Positions 27,601 to 37,716 of a stretch of DNA of 64,000 nt are shown here, one piece after another. Source of the stretch: Opisthorchis felineus (taxonomy: Eukaryota; Platyhelminthes; Trematoda; Opisthorchiida; Opisthorchiidae); the NCBI GenBank assembly GCA_004794785.1, contig SJOL01005988.1, positions 172,760 through 236,759 on the forward strand. The letters run 5' to 3'. The notes under the pieces were generated by a model that searched no databases, was not told where the DNA came from, and worked only from the letters and a program-made list of their open reading frames with translations. The position numbers were made by a program, and so were the translations under genes. Each line of letters opens with the position of its first letter. Position 1 is the stretch's first letter.

Positions 27601-30600
27601 CCCCGAGTTCGAGGATTAGTGTGTTCCGTCAAGAAAGTATACTGCGACATCTCTGATATCATACCGACTGAGGCGGTCTTTCTGGATTACATGCAGTTGA
27701 ATATTATCATGAACGAAAGATTCAGTTGCGTCTCCCGTATTCATATATTGTGGGCGTGTAGGGCTGGCTCTCCATAAGTCTTCCTACAAAATGTGGTATC
27801 CGGTAAGGACGTCCGAGAGCTGCATTCCTATTGAATTCATTGACTTACAGGGCCACAAGACGGAGATAAGAACGCTTTAAGAAAACCCAGCTGTCCTCGT
27901 AAGTACCGAACAGAACTTTGCTGACCTGGAAGACTGCTCAAGCCATTGTTCTCGTCATCGAGGAACAGAGAGTGCATGCGTTTCTGTATCAACTGACTAA
28001 AGTCATCCGCTTGCGTTCGCAAGGCACTTGACTCAAGGAGAAATTGGGAAGTTTGGGGCATTTTACGTGCCGCGGAATTTGAACTAGCTCTGAACGCACA
28101 GCAGCGAACAACAGTGTATGAATCTCAGGGATAGAAACCCGTTTGTCTGCTGTAATGCATGTAATATAAGAAAAGTCCGCTACCGAGCCCCGAGTGCTGT
28201 ACATATGAGTCCACGGTATGAGTCTCCTTGGTGTCTTTCTCGAAATCATAGGTCCCTCATGCAGTCGTAACGAGACATTTGGAATACGAGCATTCAGTAA
28301 GGTTCAACAGAAGAATGCATCCAGTACCACAAGCTACGATAGCCGCAGCATGTGTTCTGCATACCGACTTGCATGCCGAAAACAGTGTTATGTTTCCGCA
28401 CCTGAAGGGAAGTGGGGGCAGTCAAACGCTGAAGTGACAAAAAGGGATTACAGCGATTAGGATAAAGTCATATGGTGTGAATTACATGCAGAAAAGTATT
28501 GATCTCAGACTTGGGGTATACAGTAGCTGTGCCCGTTCTACTTCTCCACCTTGGCGTAGTGCTCGAGCTTGAATGATACAATGACAAAACCGAGGTACAC
28601 TAGCTCAAGCTTCGTTCCAGAGGGTGCAACTACGCCAGGAAGGCCAAACGGTGCACACTCCGAGAGATTGCAGTTCTGAAGCCGAGAAAAATAGGTTCTG
28701 TCACGACCGCTTTGGTCAGCAAGAAGAACGGATATGGTCATCCTGGTGGGTGAGATGAACACCCAAGTTAGACTACTAAACACAGCTGAAGTACAGTTAG
28801 GTGGTAGGTTCGAAGTCGATATTCAGGATTCGGATAATGTGAAGCGACTTCTTCAGATGTGTGCTGAACACCGTCAGTTCATGACCAGTACGAACTTTGA
28901 GCACCAGCGTTCACACCACCAAGCACAAGCCAGTTATGGAGACATTTAGATCGTGTAGCTGTCGGTTACCGACGGACAGCCTCAATAAAAAATTGTTGTT
29001 CCTTCTCGGTTTGCAACTGGACTCCGATCATGCCATTGTGCGGGCTCGGTTATCAGTTTGCTTTACCTCCGGATTACGAACGCCGAAGCAGAGCAATTCC
29101 ATTCATCAACTTCGAAGAGTTTCAGTAGCTCAAGAATATCGGGCTGATCCGGCTGGAAGACTACTGGAAACGCGCAGTCACGCTAATGACGAAAAATGTT
29201 TGAAGAATGAATCGAAGAGAGTGGAAGAAGCTATGCTTTCAGCTTTTAGGACCAACCGAACAAATGGACATTGGGTATCGTCGAGACCATCAGATCATAC
29301 TACCATCGACTAGCGGCTAAGATGGCACACGCGGAGCCCTCAAACGTCTGAAGAGAGACAGAAAGCACTGGTGGATTCCGAAGGCCCAAAAGATGGAGAA
29401 GGCTTTCGCTACAGGCAACAGCCGCGTTCTGGTTCATCTGATTCGATAAACCGATCAAAAGACGGATATCGACCAAACAAGCCATGAAAAAAAATGGAAC
29501 GGCAATTTATTTGCAAAACCGTTGTCTTGGGTGATGGTCCGGACACTTTAAGGAACAGTTCAACTGGCATACCTCCACACAACCTATGAAAGAACCTAAC
29601 CAGCTTGAATGGAACATCGGCCATCAACAACATGGATCCAGCGCAAAATATCACCCCTCCATCGTGACAAGGCACCACACCCAGATGGTCTGCACCCTGC
29701 ACTTTGCAGAGTTGGTGAGGCCCTGGTGCGCAGCCTGACAGCCTTACTACGGAAGATTTGGGACGCAAATGACAGAAAAAGAGCCACTCACAACCCAATC
29801 CACTGGCCATTTCGATACGAAAAGTAATTTACATAAACCGAGAATGCAACTCACGAAAGTCTGAAACCAAAATAATCATAACCATTTCCAGTAGTGTGTG
29901 ATTTGCTCAGGATAAGGGGTCTACAGCAGAACTCACTTGAGCTGCCCCGATCGGAGGCGAGTCGCTTGGGACGTGTGGAAGATGGCGTTGCTGGTAAACC
30001 AACACCTTCGATCAATGAAGCTAGGACTCCCGTATTGGTCCTCAGGTGGGTATCGGAGACGGTGACTGAACTACTGAGACCAGAGGATGTGGTAAATGGA
30101 CCATTAGAATGATTGTGCGGATTTGAATGCGGAGCCTGACTTTGGACAGTGAGATCAGACAGAGGAACAACACGACCACTACCGGTCCGGGTAGCCTATG
30201 AAACAACGGAAAGGTGGACAGGTGAAGAAAATAGACCAGGACAAGACAACAATGCTGACGACAATTCATATGACCTCGTGTTCATCATGAAATTCTACGG
30301 ATATATCGAGTGAACGAAGATAAAGGAGTACACAGGAGAGATGGTCAGCCAGCAGGCAGCTCACGATGATGCATCATCATCAAGATCACTATTGAGAGCT
30401 TCAAGTTCTGGCAACGCGGGGTACATCGGATAACGATCCTGTGGCTTACGGTGAACACTAGAGAGATGCTTATTCATCTGCCTTTACGTTGTGCCGCAGC
30501 GATCAACGGACCTCAATGGTGGTTGATTAAAACTTAGATTCTGTGCAATGTTGGAGCGAGAAATCAGGTCGACCACTACTGACATCGTTAAACCTATTGG

Positions 30601-33600
30601 TTGGCCTAGGCTGCATTGGTTTTCAAATGAGCTCTTGGGTCCAGTTCCCAAAAGTGGTTGGCCAAAACACCCAGGCATGCTCCGGGAATATTTCACTTGG
30701 TAATTAAATCCATCTTAACATGGTTCAGCCTGTTTCAGAACAACTGACCGGTAGTAGTTAAGTGGATCAAGAAATTATGCCGCATGAGGAGTAAAACTAC
30801 TCAATAAGAGACACTTGTGGTCAGAAAAGAAATCATCCCCAAGTGAGAAATCTCCCTTCAAGTAGAGTTACACAGAAGGACATCTCAAAAGCCTGGGGGA
30901 TATCCGGGTCAATCCCGTAACTTTAAGCAACCGTCAACAAAAGGACAGCTTTGTCTTCTTGTATGGGCCGAATAACGGACACCACAGTTTAGGTATATTG
31001 GTCAACATAACAATTCTTTTGTTGGCAAACGACAACGGGTACCGTCAGCGAACTCGACAGTCTTGCACAACTTCCACTGTACCATTTTAACCCCAGTTCA
31101 GCTTACAAACGGGTGTTGGATCCCACATGCACCAGCATTGTTTGAATCGGGTCCGGTAAATTCATCAATTCATCTTCCAGTTTGGGAGATAAAGTAAATA
31201 ATAACGGTTCACCATGGCAGGCTTTCGATGCACAATTGCCGTGCAACCCAGAGGTATGAGGGCTGAGATATTTCCAAGTTGACCATGACTAGGTAGAAGC
31301 AATCGAAATGCCAGACGTGGGTTCAAACCATGAACATTCCGGTCTCGCCTTAACCACCGAGCTCTTTCGAGCTCAGTTTGGGAGCGTTTTCAACTGTACC
31401 ATGTTGTCAAAGTACAAGCACAGCATAATGGACTCAAACTTCTGGGCACCTATCCAGAACAGGAGACGTCTCATTTCGTACAGGACCAGTGAACTGTTTC
31501 CGATATCTGAATAAGCCAAAATTTCAAGTAATTCGAGTTCTTTATTGCAGTGCGCGAAAATACGAATTTATTCTACCGTGAATCTGAAACACAACAGTAA
31601 ACACCTAATTGACTAACTAAACAAAGGCATCCTGCAATTACCACATCTTATCAGGTAATAATAGTATGGACTTTGTGTAGAACACCTTTGCTCTGCGTAA
31701 GTTTCATCTACGTGATGACCATTCATAGAGAACGGTGCAAATATCGCTACAACACAACAGCAACTATCACTTGCTAACGATGGTAACCACCTTTGATCTT
31801 GCTTATTGATATAGAGTGGGTAAATGTAGCTCCAGCACATGCCTTCCTAACATCAGAAAGAAAGCTTCCAGGATTACCAAATGAATCAACGTAGAGAGAC
31901 TACACGTGTTCCTTGTTCACATATGATCAACGACCTTAATCTTCATGGGAGTTCGGTGTTCCCTTAACGTGTTCATGATGTAAATGGATAAGCTGTGAAT
32001 CACAAGAATGTCTACACGGCAGAAGTGTCCTTTGTTGAGGAGCATCACTGTAGTGGTCCAGAGGCTGTTACGCACTTTGTAGAGAGATATTGTGATTGGC
32101 AGTTGGTTCGTAACAAAAGATGTTTGAAATGCAGTGTAAATACAGTGATCCCGAAGTACTGACAAAGCGCAGGCTATATGGAAACGGATGCATGGGATGT
32201 AATCGGTCAGTTCAGAGATTGAAACTGACAGCAGCTACTCCGGATCCCCATGGGAGGACTGAAGATCGAAGAGACACTCATTCCAACGTACCTGTTCGTA
32301 AGTGCAGAATGAGCTGTTCGGCAGCTTGTGAGAAAATTACAGCTATCCGGATGGCGAATAGGTTAGCTGTCCAAATAATATCTTACAATGAGATTGAGAT
32401 TGTTTGTTCTCGCCAATAAGCAGGTAATAGTGACGGGTAACTTGGACCTGGGAGCGAACAATCAAATGGTAAGAGGATATATGGAATTTCTAAAGTCAAA
32501 ACACAACGTAGTGGAGTAAGATGTTATAATCTGATGTTTCGGTCGATGTGGGCAATCTCTTTAAAGGATGTCTACAATCCTTGAAGAAAGCTGCCAACGG
32601 CAACCGAAACGTCGGATTACAACATCTTATACCACTATGTTGTATTTTAACTTTAAAAATCCCATATTATACACCAAATGGAGTTCAGTCTATTTAACAC
32701 TATCCGGATCTCGTAAGAGAACATACTTGCGTAGAGCAGAGGCGAGCGTGAGAAGTTACCAACACTATAGCCATCAGAGAAGTTGGCTTATTAGATACCG
32801 CATTCAATTTAAGTAGTATTGACCTTGTGGACTTCCACCAATACGATCTTGAATGAAGAGCGGCGGATACAGTTGAATCATCGAAATAAATGAACTGTGA
32901 TTTCAAAAAGCAGTGCTACGTCTGAACGTTGTCGGTCACAAACGAACTGCTAGTCACCATCTTTAGGGACGCTTTCTTGTGCAAAAATGTAACAAGTGAG
33001 TTCTGATTTATCGACGAAGAAAATATGGTAGTTAAAAAGGGATGCAGATATGCTGAATACTCGTGTTGGTTTACTTGGGGATGCTGTGAATTGAAATGGT
33101 AGTTGAGGCCAGTCCGCGACCGGTACCGGACGCCGCAGATCTCACACACAAACGTGGGTGCGGAAATCGGGCGGTCGTTTGAGTCTTCGTCGTACTCACG
33201 ATAACCAGAATAGGCCTGGGCACGCCGACGACCGCCTACCCCCTGACTGAATGACCGATTGATTCTCGTCGACTGATGTGAAAAAAATGAGAAGGGAAGG
33301 AGAAAAACCAGCGTTATTAGCACCGGACGAATTGAACTAAATGAAAAGTGCTGTCGTAAATATTTTTCGAGAAATTACCAGAAGATAACACACCATTCTT
33401 GGATCGGGCACAAAACAAGTACTCAAAAGGATACATCAGTTTAGGCAACACAACAAACTCAGTTCGTGGGCTACACTTTGATTCAAGGAAGCAAGGTCAC
33501 ATGACCCATATATGAACTGCTGTTGACCAGCCACTGATAGAAACTTGCGAACCACATACCGTGTCTTTGCATGTTTTCATAGAATTGATAATCAAAGGGA

Positions 33601-35968
33601 CTATGAAAGATACTCATTCTCCTTCAAATAAATACCGACAGGTGTTAAAGATCGGAAGTGGTACCTTTTGGGAAGGGTACACTGTTCAATGATCAAATAA
33701 GACTCAGAAGGGTTCGGATGCTCTTGAACCCATTGTCAGGATTACACGGGTCGGTTTGCGGAGGTATGAAGATTTAGTATAAGGTGGCGAAGTTTATTCG
33801 ATAGTGAAATAGAAAGTTTGCGATCGATACTGGACCGGCAGGTCTTCAACAAATCACCAGCTTTGATGATGGAACAGAGGAAAGGATGAAGTTCCGTTAT
33901 TGTTCAACTAAATTGAACCGTTCCGTTGAGATTGCTGTAGGAATTCGGCCATTTCGATTTGCCACCGGCGGGTGGGAGCAGAATCTACAAATGAATTGCC
34001 GCGTCCACACATGCGTACGCCTACCGATTTCGTAACAAACGGGATCCAGACTCAAGCCCAAAAATTCTGGCTGTTTCGCAAAGTGCAAGCTAGTTCGCAA
34101 AACTGAGATTGTTCGGTCACTCGAAAAAAGGAAGCAAAACCTCCTATAGAGTGATACTTATTAACGCATCTAAGTGTTTCTACGGGTGCAGAAACAGCGT
34201 TTAACAGACTAAAGACAAAACCAACAGAAAAAAACCTAAGGGAACGACTAAATTAGTCCAACGCAGAGGACTGTTTTTTTACAGGAATGATAATGTGCTC
34301 TTGAATCACTAAGACACAATCGGGCAAAACGAATCTGCCAATCATGGGGAGGGATGGTAGAGGATGGGCTGGAAGGGCGAATCGATTACTCAGACCAGAG
34401 GAGTTCGTTTGAGAAATATACAATGAGTCTTTGACTGCGAGGCCTGCAAAAACAGTACAGGACGCTGTCCGTAGCTTCTGAGTGACCAAACAGGAAGTGC
34501 GGCAAAGCCTTCTTGGGGATCTGACTGGCTAAAGGGAATTGCCTAGCCCAAGAACACATAAACTAACACAGATATATCTGACTCCTGATTCCATCGCGTA
34601 CGGTACAGACTCGTCAGGCACGAAACATTTGTTAGGAACGAAGTTAAAAAAACATTGTAGCTTACAGTATAATGAAAGTATTAAACCCAAAACACCACGC
34701 CAAAGAGGCGGCGACGTACATGCGAACCAAACCTTAAGCTTTGAGATGGTGAGAGGGAGTTTTGGGTAGTTTAGCGTTCATATTGTGAGTAGGGTCAGCT
34801 AAAATGTTCACGGCAATTGGTTACCAAGTGTGCATATCAATTCTGAAATCAACTACGAAACTCGCTTACCATTTAAAGAACCGCAGCAAGTGTGGTATTG
34901 CCTTGAGAACTCAGTGATCCTCGAACGACAGCTCATGGGTATCAACCTGCATTGGCTAGTTCGTTCAACAAAGCTAATACTTGACCGGTACGGTTTTGAC
35001 CATAAAGATGCACCTTCAAACCCATCACTTGCCTAACAGTCTAAGAATCCTAAGGGGTAACTCAGTTCCATGAGTTTCCTGGGTGCTGCCACGGTGTGTG
35101 GATGTCCAAATATTACCACTGAACCGTGACACGGCCTGACACCCACTTTGACGACCCGGTCTGGACGCATCCTTCTCAACCTGAGCAGCCGAAGCTACAC
35201 TGAACGACAAGCGGTAGGGTTTCCTTGCAAGTTACACGCATGTGACATCAATAAGGATGTTTCACCAAGAGTGCTGCGTGTATCAGCAGTCTGTTGATAA
35301 TCTACAAACTTGTCCAGGTGACTATTATTTCATTCGCCTGTGATGAACAAAAATGGATACACGATGACAAGAAGTTTGCTGACACGAACTCGTGGGTTTG
35401 AAGGAACTGAAGGTCATATTGGCCAACGGAAGGGTGAAACATAGAAAAATAATTACCCGAAGTTTTTTTCGCCGTCTCCGGTTGCCATAGGTTTCGTCCA
35501 AGAAATCACTAGCGTCAGAATCCATATCATAATCAGGTCCTGCAGCCCATGTACTCCGACTGTCCTCGTCCTCGATATCTTTCAAACTCGTATCCGTAGC
35601 CACGTGGGTTACTAAGGCAGAAATGATGAGAATAAGATGACCAATTACATTTGGCGGCTCCATTCCACAAGTCAGAGTGACAGATGACCGGGGCTTGAGA
35701 ATACGGCCGCTTAGATTTCTTCCAGCGATGCGCAGGATACTGATAAACTTTTGTGAGAAACCCTACAAGTATGAACAAACTGAACAAAAACTGTACCTGT
35801 CGCGCGTTCCTGACTATGTCGATAAAGATGGCATGGTCGCTGTGCAATTCCGGTGGCATTGTCTAAGAAGGGTAGACGAGAGAATTTGTCGTTTTGGATC
35901 CGCCGGTTATAGCTTGCCGTGAGGTCTAGCAGTCTATCATAGTTGTACTCTTTGATTTCAGTAGTCAT
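15412..35968 (-). CDS. DPF: d4/requiem (DPF)-family chromatin protein, six-exon gene model
   Basis: Six minus-strand exons join into a 391-residue protein: 35797-35968, 35649-35762, 35457-35611, 33075-33272, 20174-20425, 15412-15696. Every intron starts GT and ends AG, and phases agree (1,1,0,0,0). Domains in order: requiem N-terminal domain (residues about 5-80, with [14 protein letters not shown] and YPAHRWKK), acidic then basic linker (100-147), C2H2 finger (C190, C193, H206, H211), PHD1 (C231-C285) and PHD2 (C288-C332). This order is diagnostic of the d4 family (DPF1/2/3, requiem). PHF10, the related protein with tandem PHD fingers, lacks the C2H2 finger. In animals these nuclear proteins are BAF (SWI/SNF) subunits whose tandem PHD fingers read acetylated or unmodified histone H3 tails. 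Length matches vertebrate family members (about 390). Introns are 34, 37, 2184, 12649 and 4477 nt; the large ones contain retroelement debris. The single ortholog cannot be assigned to DPF1, 2 or 3. The least certain point is the exon 5 acceptor. Confidence 0.92.
16036..16140 (-). mobile_element. 5'-truncated SINE with target-site duplication
   Basis: In minus orientation this is the body of the SINE seen whole at 43161 and 47030: GTCTAGGCTTGGGTAACCTG, CAGCCCTCGTGCTCCCTTCG, a GGTGGCGTGGCAGCTACGC block and ACAGCTGAACG followed by a T-run. The tRNA-like head is missing. It is bordered by CATGGTATCAT (16025-16035) and CATAGTATCAT (16141-16151), which differ at one base. The element lies in the last DPF intron, antisense to nothing and co-oriented with the gene. 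Confidence 0.8.
16152..20173. other. DPF intron 5 remainder; no further gene
   Basis: Open frames here (up to 96 codons, 18722-19012 +) show no domain. A tRNA B-box-like string (GGTTCAAGTC) near 16732 is too isolated to call. Repeat XY relics occupy parts of 19.1-19.5 kb. The rest appears to be unannotated intron. Confidence 0.5.
19108..19470 (+). repeat. Dispersed repeat XY, decayed copies
   Basis: Two partial copies. At 19108-19170, GAGCTGTCGAAGAGTTGTCA, a GTATTATGTCAAGAAAAA block and related bases match the 3' part of copy 1. At 19310-19470, a TTCAAGTGGGA block, TTGAGTCCCAAGAAGGGTGA and a CACGTCAAGATAATC block match the centre and 3' part. On the minus strand the second reads FTLLGTQHV...FEFQSTFF, recognisably the frame of the other copies. 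Divergence is higher than between the 8-kb and 55-kb copies. Confidence 0.55.
20174..20425 (-). CDS. DPF: DPF exon 5: PHD finger 1 and start of PHD finger 2
   Basis: Residues 214-297 (84 codons). PHD1 ligands are visible: YACDFC, RCSDC, CAHFTC and WQCIEC. The first PHD2 pair, C288 and C291, is TCWLCG. The donor is GAAAATGAC|GTACGT, and joining to exon 6 gives the conserved junction [12 protein letters not shown]. The acceptor is less certain. TTTAAG at 20437-20432 and GTAG at 20431-20428 are out of phase with exon 4; the AG at 20427-20426 just downstream is in phase and is used here. A missed small exon between exons 4 and 5 could also resolve the phase. No M-initiated reading frame covers this exon, so simple ORF scans miss it. 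Confidence 0.88.
21665..21832 (-). mobile_element. tRNA-headed SINE copy
   Basis: On the minus strand an A-box-like TAGCTCAGTGCT (21818-21807) is followed about 33 nt later by a B-box GGTTTGAAACC (21774-21764). A body with ATCTCGACTGCTCCTGTCTA then continues and fades out as TGTTGCACGGGAGTTGTGTC. It is the same layout as the whole SINEs at 43 and 47 kb with a different, diverged head. It does not fold as an intact tRNA gene, so it is called a SINE rather than a tRNA. Confidence 0.55.
26880..27080 (+). mobile_element. RTE leader-like block
   Basis: Shares an ordered set of words with the leader at 3770-3900: CCAGGTTGGTTGTTAAAACG versus CCAGGTTGGAGGTTGAAACA, then a 'TGGCAGTCTGGTACCTAG'-type block, then CTTACTGCCGAGCTTTTGAG versus CTTACTGTCAGGCTTTTGAG. 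It probably belongs to an RTE 5' untranslated region. No endonuclease frame follows directly. The RTE relic at 28.6-29.8 kb may be the same element, separated by later insertions (inference). Confidence 0.45.
27505..27672. repeat. Foldback repeat made of inverted XY ends
   Basis: The left part contains GATACGATATTCAAACTATC then GCAGTATACTTTCTCGG. The right part contains TCAAGAAAGTATACTGCGAC then ATCTCTGATATCATACC. The two parts are near reverse complements, about 70 nt apart. The same terminal sequence occurs once at the end of copy 1 (8385-8415) and at 55405-55440. The two ends therefore lie face to face as an inverted repeat with a short spacer. Confidence 0.6.
28560..29830 (+). mobile_element. 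Decayed RTE-like non-LTR retrotransposon (copy 4)
   Basis: Endonuclease landmarks: [20 protein letters not shown] from 28733 (Asp of the usual GDMNAQV replaced by Glu) then LGGRFEVD; and [16 protein letters not shown] near 29018 (SDH kept). The linker region has [17 protein letters not shown] near 29205. RT begins with [14 protein letters not shown] near 29545 and [12 protein letters not shown] near 29660, then [17 protein letters not shown]. It stops before any catalytic RT motif. Frames shift at least three times. It lies inside DPF intron 4, opposite in strand to the gene. Confidence 0.8.
31200..31385 (-). mobile_element. tRNA-headed SINE copy
   Basis: Minus strand: A-box-like GAGCTCGGTGGTTA (31364-31351), B-box GGTTTGAACCC (31329-31319), then a body that aligns with the SINE at 47030: CTAG..GG.CAAC.TG, then TATCTCAGCCCTCAT, CTGGGTTGCACGGCAATTGT and GCATCGAAAG. 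The head differs from the 43/47-kb copies but the body order is the same. Flanking duplications were not identified. Confidence 0.6.
32518..32628. repeat. Inverted repeat with GAAACGTCGG motif (possible Penelope-like end)
   Basis: AAGATGTTATAATCTGATGT (continuing TTCGG) at 32518-32542 is almost the reverse complement of 32604-32628, which reads CCGAAACGTCGGATTACAAC then ATCTT. About three mismatches occur in 25 bp, with a 61-bp loop. The word 'GAAGAAAGCTGCCAACGGCA' plus CCGAAACGTCGG resembles terminal regions of Penelope-like elements, which can hold hammerhead-type ribozymes. CTGATG and CGAAAC are both present. No GIY-YIG endonuclease or RT frame was recognised next to it. Confidence 0.35.
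33075..33272 (-). CDS. DPF: DPF exon 4: C2H2 (Krüppel-type) zinc finger
   Basis: 198 nt, phase 0 at both ends, residues 148-213. The acceptor is a strong pyrimidine tract ending CACATCAG and the donor is CCCCAA|GTAAAC. The finger [19 protein letters not shown] continues to a second His with spacing C-x2-C-x12-H-x4-H. This is the family's single finger, which vertebrate members carry with the core CDICGKRYKNRPGLSYHY. It is preceded by a Gly/Arg and Tyr-rich segment (about residues 158-172) that could contact nucleic acid (inference). Confidence 0.92.
33273..35456. other. DPF intron 3 (2.2 kb)
   Basis: Intron from GTAATT (minus, 35456) to CACATCAG. Open frames within it (76 codons or fewer) carry no domain, and no repeat family from elsewhere in the window was recognised in it. 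Confidence 0.7.
35457..35611 (-). CDS. DPF: DPF exon 3: acidic/basic linker
   Basis: 155 nt, entered in phase 1 and left in phase 0, residues 96-147. Composition is strongly biased: an acidic run (DIEDEDSR, then [14 protein letters not shown]) followed by a basic run (RRRRKK). This matches the position and character of the 'DDFLDDLDDEDYEED...KRRGK' type linker of d4 proteins and may hold the nuclear localisation signal (inference). It ends at CTTCGG|GTAATT, and a 2184-nt intron follows. The linker is poorly conserved in sequence, so the support is frame continuity plus composition. Confidence 0.82.
35649..35762 (-). CDS. DPF: DPF exon 2: second half of requiem domain
   Basis: 114 nt, phase 1 at both ends, residues 58-95. 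The reading [17 protein letters not shown] matches the conserved 'Y-P-A-R-R-W-R-K-K-R-R' segment of d4 proteins, a basic stretch after the requiem core. The frame differs from exon 1 by exactly the amount that removal of the 34-nt intron restores, which independently supports the splice. It ends AAAT|GTAATT; the next intron is 37 nt (35612-35648), ending GCCTTAG. Confidence 0.88.
35797..35968 (-). CDS. DPF: DPF exon 1: start and N-terminal requiem domain
   Basis: Encodes residues 1-57 plus the first base of codon 58. The start is the ATG at 35968; an in-frame TGA lies 9 bases upstream, so no longer start exists in this exon. The stretch [13 protein letters not shown] is the hallmark of the requiem domain. 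The protein begins about 11 residues shorter than vertebrate relatives. The exon ends ACAG|GTACAG and is followed by a 34-nt intron (35763-35796) ending TTGTAG. An extra upstream coding exon spliced at the AG just before the ATG cannot be excluded, but nothing recognisable lies there. Confidence 0.9.
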
Positions 35969-37401
35969 TTGAACTCAATCCCAAGAACCCGGCGAAATGC
36001 ATCGAGATGTTCAGCAGGATTAGGAAAATATAAACTGAGGCATCGAAGTGGAAGGCGTCTATCTGCGTTAGACATACTAAAAGAGATGAAAAGAACAGTA
36101 ATGGACGTCCACATGTCTCTGACATGGGAAGTGCCTGCAAATTGGAATCCTCATCGTCATGTTCAAACGAGAGGGAAGTGGTGTTCATGTGTTTGACGAG
36201 ATTATGTTCCCTCCCGAAGAATGAATCAGGGAACCACGCGTCGCCGCACGTCAGCAATGTCCACCCACTGTTGTCATCAAACATGCGAAGTGCTTTTTAG
36301 GCATTCCATAGAGCCGATTTCCGTTGCTATCCTAACTCACATAGACCAGAAGTTAGAGAGAAGTTCGGTAGGGAGATCTGTGCTGTGCATATTGGGCGGG
36401 TATCAGCGCTGACAGACAACATGACAAATAGCGAGTGGGGAAGCAAGACGGTTGGGCCCGTTTGTTCAGTAACAGCAAACTGTAGCAATAAAGATGGTTG
36501 TGGGGGACAGGTATAACGTACAACGTGGGGGTCTTTGGGACAAAAAAGGGAGACCGGGAAACGAAAAAGTCATGTGTGCCGTTGGACCAGCAAACGAAAG
36601 GGATTACGGAAAAAGAACAGTCAGCAGACGCGTAGTGCGCCTCAGGACGCTGCAACTCATATTGCCCACTATGTCACTTAACCTTAAGACTTCAAGGCGT
36701 CCCTGAACTGAGCCACATACAGACACACACACACAGTCAACAAAGAATTTTGTGCAAACTGGAATGGCTTTGGACGTGTGGTGGATAGAATGGCCCTGTG
36801 CACGTGAATAAGTTCGTAATAAGTTAAATGCTGTCCTGACGATCCACGTCTGATTCCAGGTAAGATAAAATTTGTCCTGACAAGAGGACTCAGTTATAAT
36901 AGCGACAACATAAATAGTGGGGAATGGAGCCCGTAGTGACAAATGCGAAGCGCAACCGTCAAAGGATTCGTCGTAAAAACCACCAGTTGAAATTCATATT
37001 GGGTGGAATAAGGGAATAGGACAAACAGAATGCCGGAAAAATCTAACTAATTAGCGATAAATTCAGATAACGTAAATTTCGTCCACTTTGATTCTGGTAA
37101 GCAGTTAACACTCATCATATGGAAAGACCGGGATTCGTAATCAAACAGAAGTATTGACCGAACAGATGTGTCATAAACTTTTCCTTTTAATCGAGCCTTC
37201 ACCACAGGTGAAGATTATTGAAAGCCGCTTCAACCTTAGTGATTCGCGGTCCGAATTTAGTGACTCCGTTGGCAGATAGTTGACTCTCAAGGCACGCGGA
37301 ATGCTCGGAGGCTTCCAGTGTCTCACCAGTGTGGAATAACATCATCAAGGGTTAGTGACGGTCATGGGCAGTGATTTTACGCCGATGGTGAGTAAATGAT
37401 T
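35969..37401. other. Upstream region of the DPF gene
   Basis: This should hold the 5' UTR and promoter of the minus-strand DPF gene. The frame at 35958-36284 (-) overlaps the start in another phase and has no domain. The minus strand is pyrimidine-rich at 36350-36660. A short (AC)n run lies at 36722-36734. I cannot place a TATA box or a trans-splice acceptor with confidence. Confidence 0.4.
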
Positions 37402-37716
37402 TCATAACGGTGTGCTTCCGGTGTAAAACGGTCCAATGTTCCGTACGGATTGAAGGCCATTTATCACAAAATGATTGGTGTAGTCATGTTCTTGGATCCT
37501 GTGACCTAGTAGAGGTTCCACTCCACTGCTGAGTTTTTTCAACAAACCAGCTGATGAGATGTGATCAATGGCGAATTTGAACGGAAACATGGGGAGGGAT
37601 ATCCTTGACGGAACCCACTGGCCGAGTTGACGACAGACGCGGACTCGTCCCATCTTTTCTCTGTATAGCACCTTCAGGATATTCGAAAATTTGGGTGTCA
37701 CTCTACTGTGGACCAA
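37402..37716 (-). mobile_element. RTE-like RT fragment (copy 5)
   Basis: The minus frame reads KFSNILKVLYREKMGRVRV, then PMFPFKFAIDHISS, GVEPLLGHRIQ and HDYTNHFVIN. These align in order with the RT palm of the RTE copies: the 'LLKALY.N..GRVR' block, 'PLSPFLFNFAID' and the 'EYADDIVL' block. The catalytic YADD is destroyed (DYTN). Sequence up to about 38.5 kb on the same strand may be more decayed upstream parts, but I could not assign it. Confidence 0.6.

Larger units (their letters stand above)
20426..33074. other. DPF intron 4 (12.6 kb)
   Basis: Minus-strand intron between the C2H2 and PHD1 exons. It contains two tRNA-headed SINE copies, an RTE leader-like block, a foldback XY relic, an RTE coding relic and a Penelope-like inverted repeat, each listed separately. 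The long stretches 21.9-26.8 kb and 29.9-31.2 kb hold only short open frames (98 codons or fewer) with no domain I recognise. Confidence 0.7.

Noticed and set aside
35958..36284. 108-codon minus frame overlapping the DPF start
   Set aside because: It is in another frame from exon 1, ends 11 bases inside it, and has no requiem-domain similarity. It is treated as upstream noncoding sequence.
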